From Terrimonas rubra (GTDB lineage: Bacteria > Bacteroidota > Bacteroidia > Chitinophagales > Chitinophagaceae): a DNA stretch of 64,000 bases. The stretch spans positions 1,860,001 to 1,924,000 of the forward strand of contig NZ_JBHUOZ010000001.1 of the NCBI RefSeq assembly GCF_042686025.1. The letters are read 5' to 3'. A model generated the notes under the pieces. The model worked only from the letters and a program-made list of their open reading frames with translations, had not been told where the DNA came from and did no database searches. Below are positions 1 to 8,804 of the stretch, in pieces (within the stretch, counting starts at the first letter, position 1; each line of letters begins with the position of its first letter). The position numbers and the translations under genes are program-made.

Positions 1-2185
1 GCGCTAAATGTGCTTTTACACAAATTGGGCCAACACCCGGGCCACCACCACCATGTGGAATGGCAAATGTTTTATGTAAGTTCAGGTGACAAACGTCCGC
101 ACCAATTAAACCGGGAGCAGTTAAGCCTACCTGTGCATTCATATTGGCCCCGTCCATATATACCTGGCCGCCATTTTCGTGAATAATGGCAGTGATCTCT
201 TTTACTGTTTCCTCATATACACCGTAGGTACTGGGGTAGGTGATCATAATACCAGCCAGGTTGGCGGCATGCTGTGTGGCTTTTTGTTTCAGGTCTTCTA
301 CATCAATATAACCATTCTCCAAAGCTTTTACTACTACCACTTTCATGCCTACCATTACAGCAGAGGCCGGGTTGGTACCGTGTGCACTGATCGGGATAAG
401 CATTACATTACGGTGATGATCACCATTGGCTTCGTGGAAGGCTTTGATGGTCAGCAGGCCTGCATACTCACCCTGAGCACCACTATTGGGCTGTAAGCTA
501 CAGGCATCAAAGGCGGTGATGGTACATAAGTATTTGCTTAAATTGTCTACCACGGTTTTATAACCCAATGCCTGGTCCTGTGGTACAAAAGGATGTATTT
601 TACTAAAGTGTGACCAGCTAAGGGGGATCATTTCGGTAGCGGCATTCAGCTTCATGGTACAGCTACCTAATGATATCATTGAGGTATTTAAAGACAGGTC
701 TTTATTCTCCAGTGATTTGATATAACGCATCATCTGGCTTTCACTGCGGTGGGTATTAAATACCGGGTGTGTCAGGTAAGCGCTGTTACGGGTTAAAGCA
801 GCCGGTAAATGCTGTAAACCGGCATCCATATGTATATCAAAACTTACCGGGTCGGTATCGTTTTCAAAACAATTGATCAGGTCAAACAGGTCATCTGTAT
901 TGGTGGTTTCATCTACCGAAATACCTACCAGGTTGCTGCCGATATAACGTAAGTTGATCTGTTGCTGTAATGCTTTTTCGCGGATAGCCTGCTGGTTGTT
1001 TACGTTTACAACAATGGTATCGAAGAAGTATTGGTTTGCTAAAGTATAACCTCTTGCTACCAGTGAGTCGGCTACGGTTTGGGCCAGTAAGGCAACACGG
1101 GATGCGATATCTTTCAGCCCATCAGGACCATGATATACGGCATACATGGCCGCCATATTGGCTAATAATGCCTGGGCAGTACAAATATTGGAAGTAGCTT
1201 TCTCTCTTTTAATATGCTGCTCACGGGTTTGCAGTGCCATGCGTAAAGCACGGTTGCCTTCCGCATCCACACTCACACCAATGATACGGCCGGGAATGCT
1301 GCGTTTAAATTCGTCTTTGGTCGAAAAGAAGGCAGCATGTGGTCCGCCATAACCCAGGGGAACACCAAAGCGTTGTGCACTTCCTAATGCGGCATCGGCA
1401 CCTAATTCACCGGGAGGGGTTAATAAGGTTAATGCCAGCAGGTCGGTAGCCATGGCCACATAACCGTTTACGGCATGTATGCTGTCAATAAAAGAACGGT
1501 AATCTTCAATAGCGCCTTTATCGTTGGGGTATTGTACAATAGCGCCAAAATACGAATCGTCAATAATGGCAGTAGCGTATGCACCAAATACGAGTTCCAC
1601 ACCAATAGGCTGGGCACGGGTAACCAGTACATCCTTGGTCTGGGCGAAGATCTCTTCATCCACAAAGAATTTAGGTTTTGTGGGAACAGCACCTTTATTC
1701 ACGGTGTGGAAGAACATGGCCATGGCTTCGGCGGCGGCAGTTGCTTCGTCCAGTAAAGAAGCATTGGCGATCGGCAGACCGGTCAGATCGCTTACCATGG
1801 TCTGGAAGTTCAGTAAACTTTCCAGGCGGCCCTGGGAAATTTCGGCCTGGTAAGGTGTGTATTGGGTGTACCAACCCGGGTTTTCGAAAACATTACGTAA
1901 AATAACCGAGGGCGTAATGGTGTCATAATAACCCTGGCCGATATAGGTTTTGTATACTTTGTTTAGCAGGGATACTTCCTTAATATGCTGTAAATAAGCA
2001 TGTTCGCTTAAAGAAGGTGGCAGGTCCAGGTCCTTGTCCATGCGGATGGCCGGGGGCACCGTTTTGTCGATCAGGCTATCCAGTGAAGGCTCGCCAATTA
2101 CTTGTAACATGTGCTCGGTATCTGCTGCGGTAGGGCCGATATGGCGGGGTAAAAATTCCCCGGCCTGTTTACTAAACAAACTCAT
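1..2185 (-). CDS. gcvP: Glycine dehydrogenase (P protein), 5' part of gene
   Basis: P protein of the glycine cleavage system: a PLP enzyme that decarboxylates glycine and passes the aminomethyl group to the lipoyl arm of GcvH. The start is ATG at 2185 and 728 residues are visible; the family is about 950 residues, so the C-terminal quarter lies beyond the left edge. Visible are the conserved SLGSCTMKLNA segment, the HGTNPASA segment, and the PLP lysine motif HLNLHKTFAIPHGGGGPG close to the edge (lysine about residue 705). Both halves of the single-chain P protein are present, so this is the fused homodimeric form and not the split GcvPA/GcvPB. A TACCTTTG promoter box lies 36 bases upstream. 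No gcvT or gcvH is in view. Identity is very secure. Confidence 0.97.
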   Translation of the reverse strand, partial: MSLFSKQAGEFLPRHIGPTAADTEHMLQVIGEPSLDSLIDKTVPPAIRMDKDLDLPPSLSEHAYLQHIKEVSLLNKVYKTYIGQGYYDTITPSVILRNVFENPGWYTQYTPYQAEISQGRLESLLNFQTMVSDLTGLPIANASLLDEATAAAEAMAMFFHTVNKGAVPTKPKFFVDEEIFAQTKDVLVTRAQPIGVELVFGAYATAIIDDSYFGAIVQYPNDKGAIEDYRSFIDSIHAVNGYVAMATDLLALTLLTPPGELGADAALGSAQRFGVPLGYGGPHAAFFSTKDEFKRSIPGRIIGVSVDAEGNRALRMALQTREQHIKREKATSNICTAQALLANMAAMYAVYHGPDGLKDIASRVALLAQTVADSLVARGYTLANQYFFDTIVVNVNNQQAIREKALQQQINLRYIGSNLVGISVDETTNTDDLFDLINCFENDTDPVSFDIHMDAGLQHLPAALTRNSAYLTHPVFNTHRSESQMMRYIKSLENKDLSLNTSMISLGSCTMKLNAATEMIPLSWSHFSKIHPFVPQDQALGYKTVVDNLSKYLCTITAFDACSLQPNSGAQGEYAGLLTIKAFHEANGDHHRNVMLIPISAHGTNPASAVMVGMKVVVVKALENGYIDVEDLKQKATQHAANLAGIMITYPSTYGVYEETVKEITAIIHENGGQVYMDGANMNAQVGLTAPGLIGADVCHLNLHKTFAIPHGGGGPGVGPICVKAHLA

Positions 2186-2220
2186 ATTATATAATGAACT
2201 TAATTGTGTAAAAAGATGCG

Positions 2221-2250
2221 CAAAGGTACGATAGTTATTATCATTTTTAA
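2221..2250 (-). promoter_or_regulatory. Bacteroidota-type promoter of gcvP
   Basis: On the minus strand, TACCTTTG (2228 down to 2221) matches the -7 consensus TAnnTTTG exactly. TTA, one mismatch from TTG, lies 19 nt upstream at 2250-2248. The predicted transcript would have a leader of about 30 nt before the gcvP ATG. Confidence 0.6.
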
Positions 2251-2330
2251 AGTACTTCTGCAAGACTGTGCATAACCCCTGAATAGCCGGGAAATCAAAC
2301 GATTGAGTTGAGTAAGAGAGCATAACTGAA

Positions 2331-2355
2331 GCAGGTCTTCCGCAGGATGACCTGC
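2331..2355. repeat. REP-type hairpin upstream of RAYT 1 (TCC/GGA class)
   Basis: Inverted repeat GCAGGTC ... GACCTGC around a T/T mismatch and a TCC-gca-GGA core. In reverse complement it has the same architecture (arm, ATCC, loop, GGAA, arm) as the second hairpin of each 89-bp unit downstream of the transposase gene, but with different arm sequences. Confidence 0.75.
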
Positions 2356-2369
2356 GTGGGCAAAACCTG

Positions 2370-2384
2370 CCCGATTGTATCGGG
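2370..2384. repeat. REP-type palindrome CCCGAT-tgt-ATCGGG upstream of RAYT 1
   Basis: Perfect 6-bp arms with a 3-nt loop. It is the exact reverse complement of the palindrome that opens most of the downstream 89-bp units, so the copy upstream of the transposase gene is in inverted orientation. The rest of the 2186-2509 gap holds the gcvP promoter, the hairpin at 2331-2355, and a related palindrome, CCGATTtAATCGG, near 2455-2467. Confidence 0.8.
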
Positions 2385-2509
2385 ATTATGGAAGGGTTTT
2401 TTACTATTGGATCAAAATCAGATTCGCAAAAACTGTAGAACTTACCCGATTTAATCGGTTTTTAAAAGAAGGCTTTAAATATATTTGGTAACACCAACAC
2501 GCTAACCTT

Positions 2510-3058
2510 ATGTCATCCAATTATAAAGTGGGTGAAGACAGTACACCTCATTTTGTAACATTTACCGTGGTTGCCTGGATAGATGTATTCAGCCGGGAAC
2601 TGTATAAAGAGATGTTCGTTAAAAGCCTCCATTACTGCTGCGAGCATAAAGGGCTGATCTTACATGCATGGGTGATCATGACCAACCATGTTCATCTTAT
2701 CATCAGCACTACCGATAATAAAATTGAATACCTGGTCAGGGATATTAAAAAGTATACCAGCAAACAGATCATTAAAGCCATACAGGAGAACCCTGCCGAA
2801 AGCAGGAAAGAGTGGATGGTGAATATTTTTAGATTTACAGGCAGGAATAATAACAATAACAAGGATTTCCAGTTCTGGAAGCAGGATTATCATCCTATTG
2901 AATTACATAATGATCAGAAGTTACAGCAACGCCTGCATTATTTACATGAGAACCCGGTAAAAAGTGGCCTGGTATGGGAGCCGCAACATTATAAGTACAG
3001 CAGTGCAATTGATTATTATACGAATGGGCGTGGGTTGTTAAAAGTGCAGCATTTGTAG
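2510..3058 (+). CDS. REP-associated tyrosine transposase (RAYT 1)
   Basis: A 182-residue single-domain HUH nuclease of the Y1 transposase (IS200-like, TnpA_REP) group, which nicks and joins single-stranded DNA at REP hairpins. The HUH metal site is HVH at residues 60-62 in MTNHVHLI. The candidate nucleophile is Tyr144 in HYLHENPVKSG, followed by the YKYSSA motif usual in RAYTs. The length is typical and the frame is intact. There is no accessory TnpB and no canonical insertion-sequence ends. Instead there are palindromes on both sides: inverted copies upstream (2331-2384) and six tandem units immediately downstream (3059-3567). This arrangement is why RAYT is preferred over an ordinary insertion sequence. 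The N terminus HFVTFTVVAWIDVF is the usual family opening, so the ATG start fits. Confidence 0.92.
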   Translation: MSSNYKVGEDSTPHFVTFTVVAWIDVFSRELYKEMFVKSLHYCCEHKGLILHAWVIMTNHVHLIISTTDNKIEYLVRDIKKYTSKQIIKAIQENPAESRKEWMVNIFRFTGRNNNNNKDFQFWKQDYHPIELHNDQKLQQRLHYLHENPVKSGLVWEPQHYKYSSAIDYYTNGRGLLKVQHL

Positions 3059-3567
3059 TTCCGATGCAATCGGACGGATTTATATCGTCATAAGTCGCCC
3101 TTCGGAAGACTTGCGACAGATAAGTAGTTATATAGCATTAAAGTTGTTCCCGATACAATCGGGTAGATTTATTGAGTCACAAGTGATCCTTCGGAACACT
3201 TGCGACAGATAAGTAGTTATATAGTGTTAAAGCTGTTCCCGATACAATCGGGTAGATTTATGGGGTCACAAGTGATCCTTCGGAACATTTGCGACAGATA
3301 AGTAGTTATATAGTAATAAAGCTGTTCCCGATACAATCGGTTAGATTTATTGAGTCACAAGTGATCCTTCGGAACACTTGCGACAGATAAGTAGTTATAT
3401 AGTATTAAAGCTGTTCCCGATACAATCGGGTAGATTTATTGAGTCACAAGTCGCCCTTCGGAAGACTTGCGACAGATAAGTAGTTATATAGCATTAAAGC
3501 TGTTCCCGATACAATCGGGTAGATTTGTTTAGTCACAAGTGATCCTTCGGAACACTTGCGACAGATA
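3059..3567. repeat. Six tandem 89-bp units, two hairpins per unit, next to RAYT 1
   Basis: Units start at 3059, 3147, 3236, 3325, 3414 and 3503; the first is 88 bp, the next four are 89 bp, and the last is cut short. Each opens with a CCCGAT-aca-ATCGGG palindrome (degenerate in unit 1, one change in unit 4). A spacer follows, then a hairpin AAGTG-a-TCC-ttc-GGA-a-CACTT, then the tail GCGACAGATAAGTAGTTATA. Units 1 and 5 carry AAGTC/GACTT in place of AAGTG/CACTT, a compensatory stem change. Unit 3 has a G-T wobble. After the last unit, 3567-3608 is a degenerate AT-rich run of attagc/cacatcagc words up to dnaX. Confidence 0.95.
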
Positions 3568-3608
3568 GTAATTAGCACATCAGCAAATTAGCTCATCAGC
3601 ACATTAAC

Positions 3609-5432
3609 CTAATAATCAAGGTCCAGTTTTAGCTTGTCCTTTAATTCCTTGATCACCGGGTACATTTCTACCATTTTAATGAATTGTTCGCTGGAAGAGA
3701 GCGGTGCATCGCCGCCTACCAGTATTTCCTGGTTCTCAATTTTGGTAATGATGAATTCTATCTTGGCATTGTCGAGTTTTTCTTTTAAAAACTCGGTAGC
3801 CCGGCGGGAATTACTTTCAATAAAACGGTATTGAATGGTATTACCGGCTTTAGCATAAAAACTATCGGGTCCGGTGATGACCAGTTCGGACATTTCAAAG
3901 TTCTGACCGGCCGCATTTTTTTCGTCCTTTAATATTTGGGCAAATTCATTCCAGGCAGCCTGCAGGGTTTCCATGTGCAGGGGTTTGTTTTCCCGTTTAT
4001 TTTCTTCGGCATTTTTATACTGGTTACGTATTTTTTCCAAAGCCGAGAGTTTACTGCCGCCACCCAATGGTTTGGTTGCGCTGGCAGGCTGGGGTGTAGC
4101 CACCGGTTGCCTGGCTGGTGGTTGTGGTTTTGTTTCAGTAATAGTTAACCTGGCTTCCGGCTCCCTGGCTACCATTGTATTGGTGGGTGCAGGTAAAGTT
4201 TCTTTAACCGGGGTAACAGCGGGAGCTATTGCTTTGGGTTTATGCTCCAGCATTCGCAGTTGCCTGAAACCTACCGGCCGGGTTGTTTCAACTATTTTTT
4301 TTTTACTTACACCGTCATCAGCAGTAGTAAGTTGCATGGCCTGTTGCAGGTAACAGAGCTTTATTAAGGCCATTTCCACATGCAGGCGTTTGTTACGGGC
4401 TGCTTTAAAGCTTATTTCTGTTTCAGTCAGTATATTAAGGGCGCTGATGAGTACAGCTGCCGATACTTCCTTGGCCTTTTCGAGGTAACGGGATTTATGA
4501 TTTTCCACTGCTTCCAGTAAAGCGGCGGCTCTTTCATCTTTACATACCAGCAGGTTGCGGATGAATTCGGCCATACCGTTTAATACCATATCACCTTCAA
4601 AACCTTTGCGGTTAATATCATCATATAATAACATGGCACCGGCAAGATCCTGTTGTAACATACATTCCAGTACCTTAAAATAATAATCAGCATCCAGTAT
4701 GTTCAGGTGTTCCAGCGTATTGGCGTAGTTGAGCTCGCCACCGGTGAAGCTTACAATTTTATCCATAATGCTCAGCGCATCACGCATACAGCCTTCACTT
4801 TTCTGGGCTATTACCTGTAAAGCTGCTTTATCGGCCGTTACTTCTTCTTTTTCACATATCTCCTGCAGGTGCTCTACCGTATCGTTATTGGTAATACGTT
4901 TAAAGTCGAAGATCTGGCAACGGCTCAGGATGGTAGGCAATATTTTATGCTTTTCGGTGGTAGCCAGGATAAAGATGGCATAGGAAGGAGGTTCTTCCAG
5001 TGTTTTTAAGAAGGCGTTGAAAGCCGAGGCACTTAACATGTGCACCTCATCTATGATATACACTTTGTAGCGGCCGGCCTGGGGAGCAAAACGCACCTGT
5101 TCTACCAGGGCCCGGATATCATCTACCGAGTTATTACTGGCCGCATCCAGCTCATGTATGTTCATGGAAGTACCTTCGTTGAAGGACACACAGGAGTTAC
5201 ATTTATTACAGGCTTCACCATCGGCCGTACGATCCTCGCAGTTAATGGTTTTTGCCAGTATACGGGCGCAGGTGGTTTTACCTACACCACGCGGACCGCA
5301 AAATAAAAACGCATGCGCCAGCTGGTCGTTCTTTATGGCATTTTTGAGGGTTGTAGTAATATGTGACTGCCCTACAACTGTATTAAACAATTGGGGCCTG
5401 TATTTACGTGCTGATACAATAAATTTTTCCAT
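3609..5432 (-). CDS. dnaX: DNA polymerase III subunit gamma/tau
   Basis: Clamp-loader ATPase of the replicative polymerase, 607 residues. The AAA+ core has Walker A GPRGVGKT (residues 46-53) and a zinc site made of Cys65, Cys75, Cys78 and Cys81 (CNKCNSC). Walker B is YIIDEVHML (about 125-133), and the LSRCQIFDFKRI sensor region follows. After the collar domain (to about residue 370) comes a Pro/Ala/Thr-rich linker and a C-terminal domain of about 130 residues, so a tau-like form is encoded. No obvious A-run frameshift site for a short gamma form was recognised, but this was not searched exhaustively. The gene stands alone, next to the RAYT satellite. Confidence 0.97.
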   Translation of the reverse strand: MEKFIVSARKYRPQLFNTVVGQSHITTTLKNAIKNDQLAHAFLFCGPRGVGKTTCARILAKTINCEDRTADGEACNKCNSCVSFNEGTSMNIHELDAASNNSVDDIRALVEQVRFAPQAGRYKVYIIDEVHMLSASAFNAFLKTLEEPPSYAIFILATTEKHKILPTILSRCQIFDFKRITNNDTVEHLQEICEKEEVTADKAALQVIAQKSEGCMRDALSIMDKIVSFTGGELNYANTLEHLNILDADYYFKVLECMLQQDLAGAMLLYDDINRKGFEGDMVLNGMAEFIRNLLVCKDERAAALLEAVENHKSRYLEKAKEVSAAVLISALNILTETEISFKAARNKRLHVEMALIKLCYLQQAMQLTTADDGVSKKKIVETTRPVGFRQLRMLEHKPKAIAPAVTPVKETLPAPTNTMVAREPEARLTITETKPQPPARQPVATPQPASATKPLGGGSKLSALEKIRNQYKNAEENKRENKPLHMETLQAAWNEFAQILKDEKNAAGQNFEMSELVITGPDSFYAKAGNTIQYRFIESNSRRATEFLKEKLDNAKIEFIITKIENQEILVGGDAPLSSSEQFIKMVEMYPVIKELKDKLKLDLDY

Positions 5433-5913
5433 ACCTGAGCGGCTAAATTAGCTATTTATAAACAAACATGAGTGGTATTTGGTTGGGTTAATATGCACAT
5501 TCGGTTTGGGAGTAAAGCAGAAGGCAGAAAGCTTAACGCTGAAGGCTCAGTAATGATGTTTTTGATAATGCAAAATAGCGGCCCGGCTTTTGGCATTCAG
5601 CTTTTGGCTTTGAGCTTAAGTACACGGACTGCCCGACTGGCAGTAGTAGCTGTACCGGTGTGTTTGGCAGGAGCATGGCGGGTGCACTACTACCAAAGGC
5701 GGGGACAATAGCTGATAAGCGATATGCAGTTGATAGCCCCAAATACTTCTTCTACTAAAAGTAAAAATAACAACGAATAATTGGTTGAATTACGAATTAT
5801 TCGTAACATTGTTTGTCTGTTCGTAGTTTGTTATCAACTTGTTAAAGAAATTTATAATATTTTTATAGTACGAATTACTTCGTATTATTGTGCCTCCATC
5901 ACAAAAAGAGTTT
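5433..5913. other. 480-bp intergenic region with TACGAA inverted repeats
   Basis: No convincing gene. The first 280 bases hold degenerate intergenic-repeat words, such as agcagaaggcagaaagc against a distant inverted gcttttggc copy, and GTAGTAG with CTACTAC arms. The last 140 bases are AT-rich and hold three ACGAAT-type sites: ACGAATAAT at 5773-5781, TACGAATTATTCGTA at 5791-5805 (7-bp arms, 1-nt loop), and TACGAAttacTTCGTA at 5869-5884. These look like regulator sites for the barrel gene that starts at 5914. Confidence 0.5.
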
Positions 5914-8697
5914 ATGAGAAAAGTTTTTTATTCGCTGGTACTGTCAGTTATCTGTTTATTAGGTGTTAAGGCAGGATTTGCACAAAAAGGTCAAATAAGC
6001 GGCTCCTTAACTGATTCATCGGGAAAGTCACCGGTAGCCTATGCCACCATTACCGTTTTTACAGCACAGGACACCAGCATCGTTACCTATAGAATGAGCG
6101 ACGAAACCGGTAAGTTTAAAGTGCCGGGTTTACCGGTTAATAAGGCTTTAAGGGCTGTGATCACTGCCACAGGTTTTGATGTATGGCGACATGAATTCAC
6201 ACTGACGGCAGAAAATAATCAATTAGAGATACCCGCAATAAAGATGTTACCCAATGTACAGGAACTGGAAGAAGTGCTGGTGGTATCGGAAAGGCCGCCC
6301 GTGGTGGTAAGGAAAGACACTATTGAGTTTAATGCCGCAGCATTTAAAACCTTACCAACAGCCCTGGTGGAAGACCTGTTAAAGAAGTTTCCCGGTGTGG
6401 ACGTGGATAAGGAAGGAAATATTACAGTGAATGGCCGTAAGGTAAATAAGATGCTGGTAGAAGGGAAGGAGTTTTTTGGCACCGACCCAAAAATTGCCTC
6501 GAAAAACCTGCCGGCCAATTTAATTGATAAGGTACAGGTGGTAGATGATAAGGAAGAGTTGCAACGTAACCCTGACCTGTCTGCCGGCGAAGTAGGGCAG
6601 GTGATTAACCTGAAGCTGAAGAAAAGTATTAAACAGGGCTGGTTTGGTAAGTTGTATGCAGGCGCCGGTACCGATGAACGTTATGAAGCAGGCGGTATCG
6701 TGAATATGTTCCGGGATACTTTACAGGTAAGCGCCCTGGGTTATACCAATAACTTAAACCGGTCGGGCTTTGGCTACCAGGATGTAATGAATATCGGCGG
6801 TTTTAACCGTAATAATATTAACAGTATGATGGTGAGCAGCACCGGCGGTTTTGCTTTAAATGATATTTCTTTTGGTGGTCTTGGACAGGGCCTACAACGC
6901 ACCAGCGGCGGCGGTATTAATGCAAACACATTGCTTGGCAAAAAAACAACCCTGAGCCTGCAGTATTTTTACGGTCAAAACAACGGCGTGGTACAGCAAA
7001 AAACATTACGCCAGCAGTTTTTTAGTGATACCACTTTATACAGCGACCGGGTAAATGATGCCGAAACCAATGATTACTCGCACCGTATTTCCGCATATCT
7101 GAAAACAAAACTGGATTCGACCAGTACCCTGGAATACCGGCCAAGTTTCAGCTTTGTAAAAAAGGATGCGAACAGTACAGACAGTTCGATGACTACATCA
7201 AATTTTGATCCGCTCATTAATAAAAGTATCAACGAGCAACGTCAGCGTTCCAAAGGTTTTTCCATGCAACAGGAATTGTCGTATAGTAAACAGTTTAAGA
7301 AAAAAGGACGGTCTTTTTACGCTACCCTGAATTTTAATCTGAACAATAACAAGGCCGATCAGTATAATGATGTGGAGAACCAGTTTTATAAAACAAACAG
7401 CAGTACTTTATTACAGCAGTTAAGAAATCAGGACCAGCATTCATGGAACGGCAGGTTGTACGTTAATTATAACGAACCGCTGACCAAATCCCTCTCCCTG
7501 CGTTTGACCCAAACACTGGAGTTATTTCATGATAAGGATAATATTGCTTCTTTTGAATATGACCATGCCACCGGCGAATATATTATACCCGACGAAGCTT
7601 TTACCAATGGCCTGGAGCGGGACGGTTTAAGGAACAGCACTTTTGCCGGTGTGAGTTATAAGTATAAAAAATGGACCATTACGCCCGGCGCTACCTGGCG
7701 GTATTTACAGATAGATAATGAATTTAAGAAAGACCCTTCGTTAAAACAAAGTTTTTCGTTTATCATGCCCGCTATCAGTGTACGCTGGGATAAATGGAAC
7801 TTTAATTACAATGTATTTGTAAACGAGCCGCAGATCACCGACCTGCAACCAACAGTAAACAATACCAATCCTTTGTTTATCAGCATGGGTAACCCCGCAT
7901 TGAAGCCTACCAAATCACATTCCTTATCGGTGAACGCTTATTCCTACGATGCTAAAAACTCTATTAATTATAACCTGTATCTGAACGGAAACATCAGTGA
8001 GGATGCGGTAATAAGGCAGCGTACCATTAATGAGAATGGTGTGCAGGTTTCTTCACCGGTGAATACAGATGGCGTATGGCGTGGGCAGATGAGTGCCAGT
8101 ATGCGTAAGCAATATAAATATGGATCTAAATGGAAGATATCTGCTGGACCATCCATATACGCTACCTATAACCAGAGCCTTGTATTACTGAACCAGAATC
8201 GCAGTACTACCAGGAATTTCATGTTCAACCCCGGTGTGAATGCCTCTATTAACTGGGATGATAAAATTGAACTGAACCCGCGTTATGGTCCGGCATGGAG
8301 TAAAGCATCCTATGAAGATAATATTTACCCGGGCCTGGAATTATGGCGCCATACGGCTGCTACCGACCTGATCGTACGTATGCCTAAGAAGATAGTTTGG
8401 GAAACCTCCCTGGATTATAATTATAACCCGCAGGTTGCTGCCGGTTTACAAAAGAATATTTATCGCTGGAATGCGGCTGTTAATTTCTTATTCCTGAAAC
8501 AGGACAAAGGCCAGTTAAAACTATCAGTATTTGATATACTGAACCAGAACAATACTGTGTACCGTAACATAGCCGAGAACTTTATCACCGATACCGAAAT
8601 ATTATCACTGCGCCGTTATTTTTTACTGACCTTCACTTATAATATCAGGAATTTTGCCGGTAAGGTGGGTGGAAGAGATCGTTTTCTCATGTTTTAA
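5914..8697 (+). CDS. CarboxypepD_reg-like / outer-membrane beta-barrel protein
   Basis: A 927-residue outer-membrane protein. I start at ATG 5914, which gives a clean signal peptide (MRKVFYSLVLSVICLLGVKA..FAQ), and not at the GTG at 5890. After the signal comes a carboxypeptidase-regulatory-like beta-sandwich (about residues 24-110, GQISGSLTDSSGK to TATGFDVW). Next is a plug-like region (about 120-220) containing FPGVDVDKEGNITVNGRKV. A long C-terminal barrel with many aromatic alternating strands follows, of the OMP_b-brl_3 type found in Bacteroidota. It resembles a TonB-dependent transporter but lacks a clear partner lipoprotein, so the substrate is unknown. Repeated TACGAA sites upstream suggest specific regulation. 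It ends in a hairpin terminator. Confidence 0.85.
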   Translation: MRKVFYSLVLSVICLLGVKAGFAQKGQISGSLTDSSGKSPVAYATITVFTAQDTSIVTYRMSDETGKFKVPGLPVNKALRAVITATGFDVWRHEFTLTAENNQLEIPAIKMLPNVQELEEVLVVSERPPVVVRKDTIEFNAAAFKTLPTALVEDLLKKFPGVDVDKEGNITVNGRKVNKMLVEGKEFFGTDPKIASKNLPANLIDKVQVVDDKEELQRNPDLSAGEVGQVINLKLKKSIKQGWFGKLYAGAGTDERYEAGGIVNMFRDTLQVSALGYTNNLNRSGFGYQDVMNIGGFNRNNINSMMVSSTGGFALNDISFGGLGQGLQRTSGGGINANTLLGKKTTLSLQYFYGQNNGVVQQKTLRQQFFSDTTLYSDRVNDAETNDYSHRISAYLKTKLDSTSTLEYRPSFSFVKKDANSTDSSMTTSNFDPLINKSINEQRQRSKGFSMQQELSYSKQFKKKGRSFYATLNFNLNNNKADQYNDVENQFYKTNSSTLLQQLRNQDQHSWNGRLYVNYNEPLTKSLSLRLTQTLELFHDKDNIASFEYDHATGEYIIPDEAFTNGLERDGLRNSTFAGVSYKYKKWTITPGATWRYLQIDNEFKKDPSLKQSFSFIMPAISVRWDKWNFNYNVFVNEPQITDLQPTVNNTNPLFISMGNPALKPTKSHSLSVNAYSYDAKNSINYNLYLNGNISEDAVIRQRTINENGVQVSSPVNTDGVWRGQMSASMRKQYKYGSKWKISAGPSIYATYNQSLVLLNQNRSTTRNFMFNPGVNASINWDDKIELNPRYGPAWSKASYEDNIYPGLELWRHTAATDLIVRMPKKIVWETSLDYNYNPQVAAGLQKNIYRWNAAVNFLFLKQDKGQLKLSVFDILNQNNTVYRNIAENFITDTEILSLRRYFLLTFTYNIRNFAGKVGGRDRFLMF

Positions 8698-8726
8698 TCA
8701 ATATCCCAAACCAACTGTTTGTTATG

Positions 8727-8757
8727 ATGGAGTGTTGTATGACACTCCATTTTTTTT
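8727..8757 (+). terminator. Rho-independent terminator of the barrel gene
   Basis: ATGGAGTG / CACTCCAT stem with an 8-nt loop followed by seven T, 30 bases after the stop codon. Confidence 0.85.
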
Positions 8758-8804
8758 ATGATATTACCTGCTTTAAGTGCGCATTGCTAATTATACAGCA
8801 TTCA

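Noticed and set aside
3059..3567. CRISPR array
   Set aside because: The whole 89-bp unit repeats with no unique spacers between copies, and no cas genes are near.
5472..5711. 79-codon frame before the barrel gene
   Set aside because: Built from intergenic repeat words; no conserved pattern or start signal.
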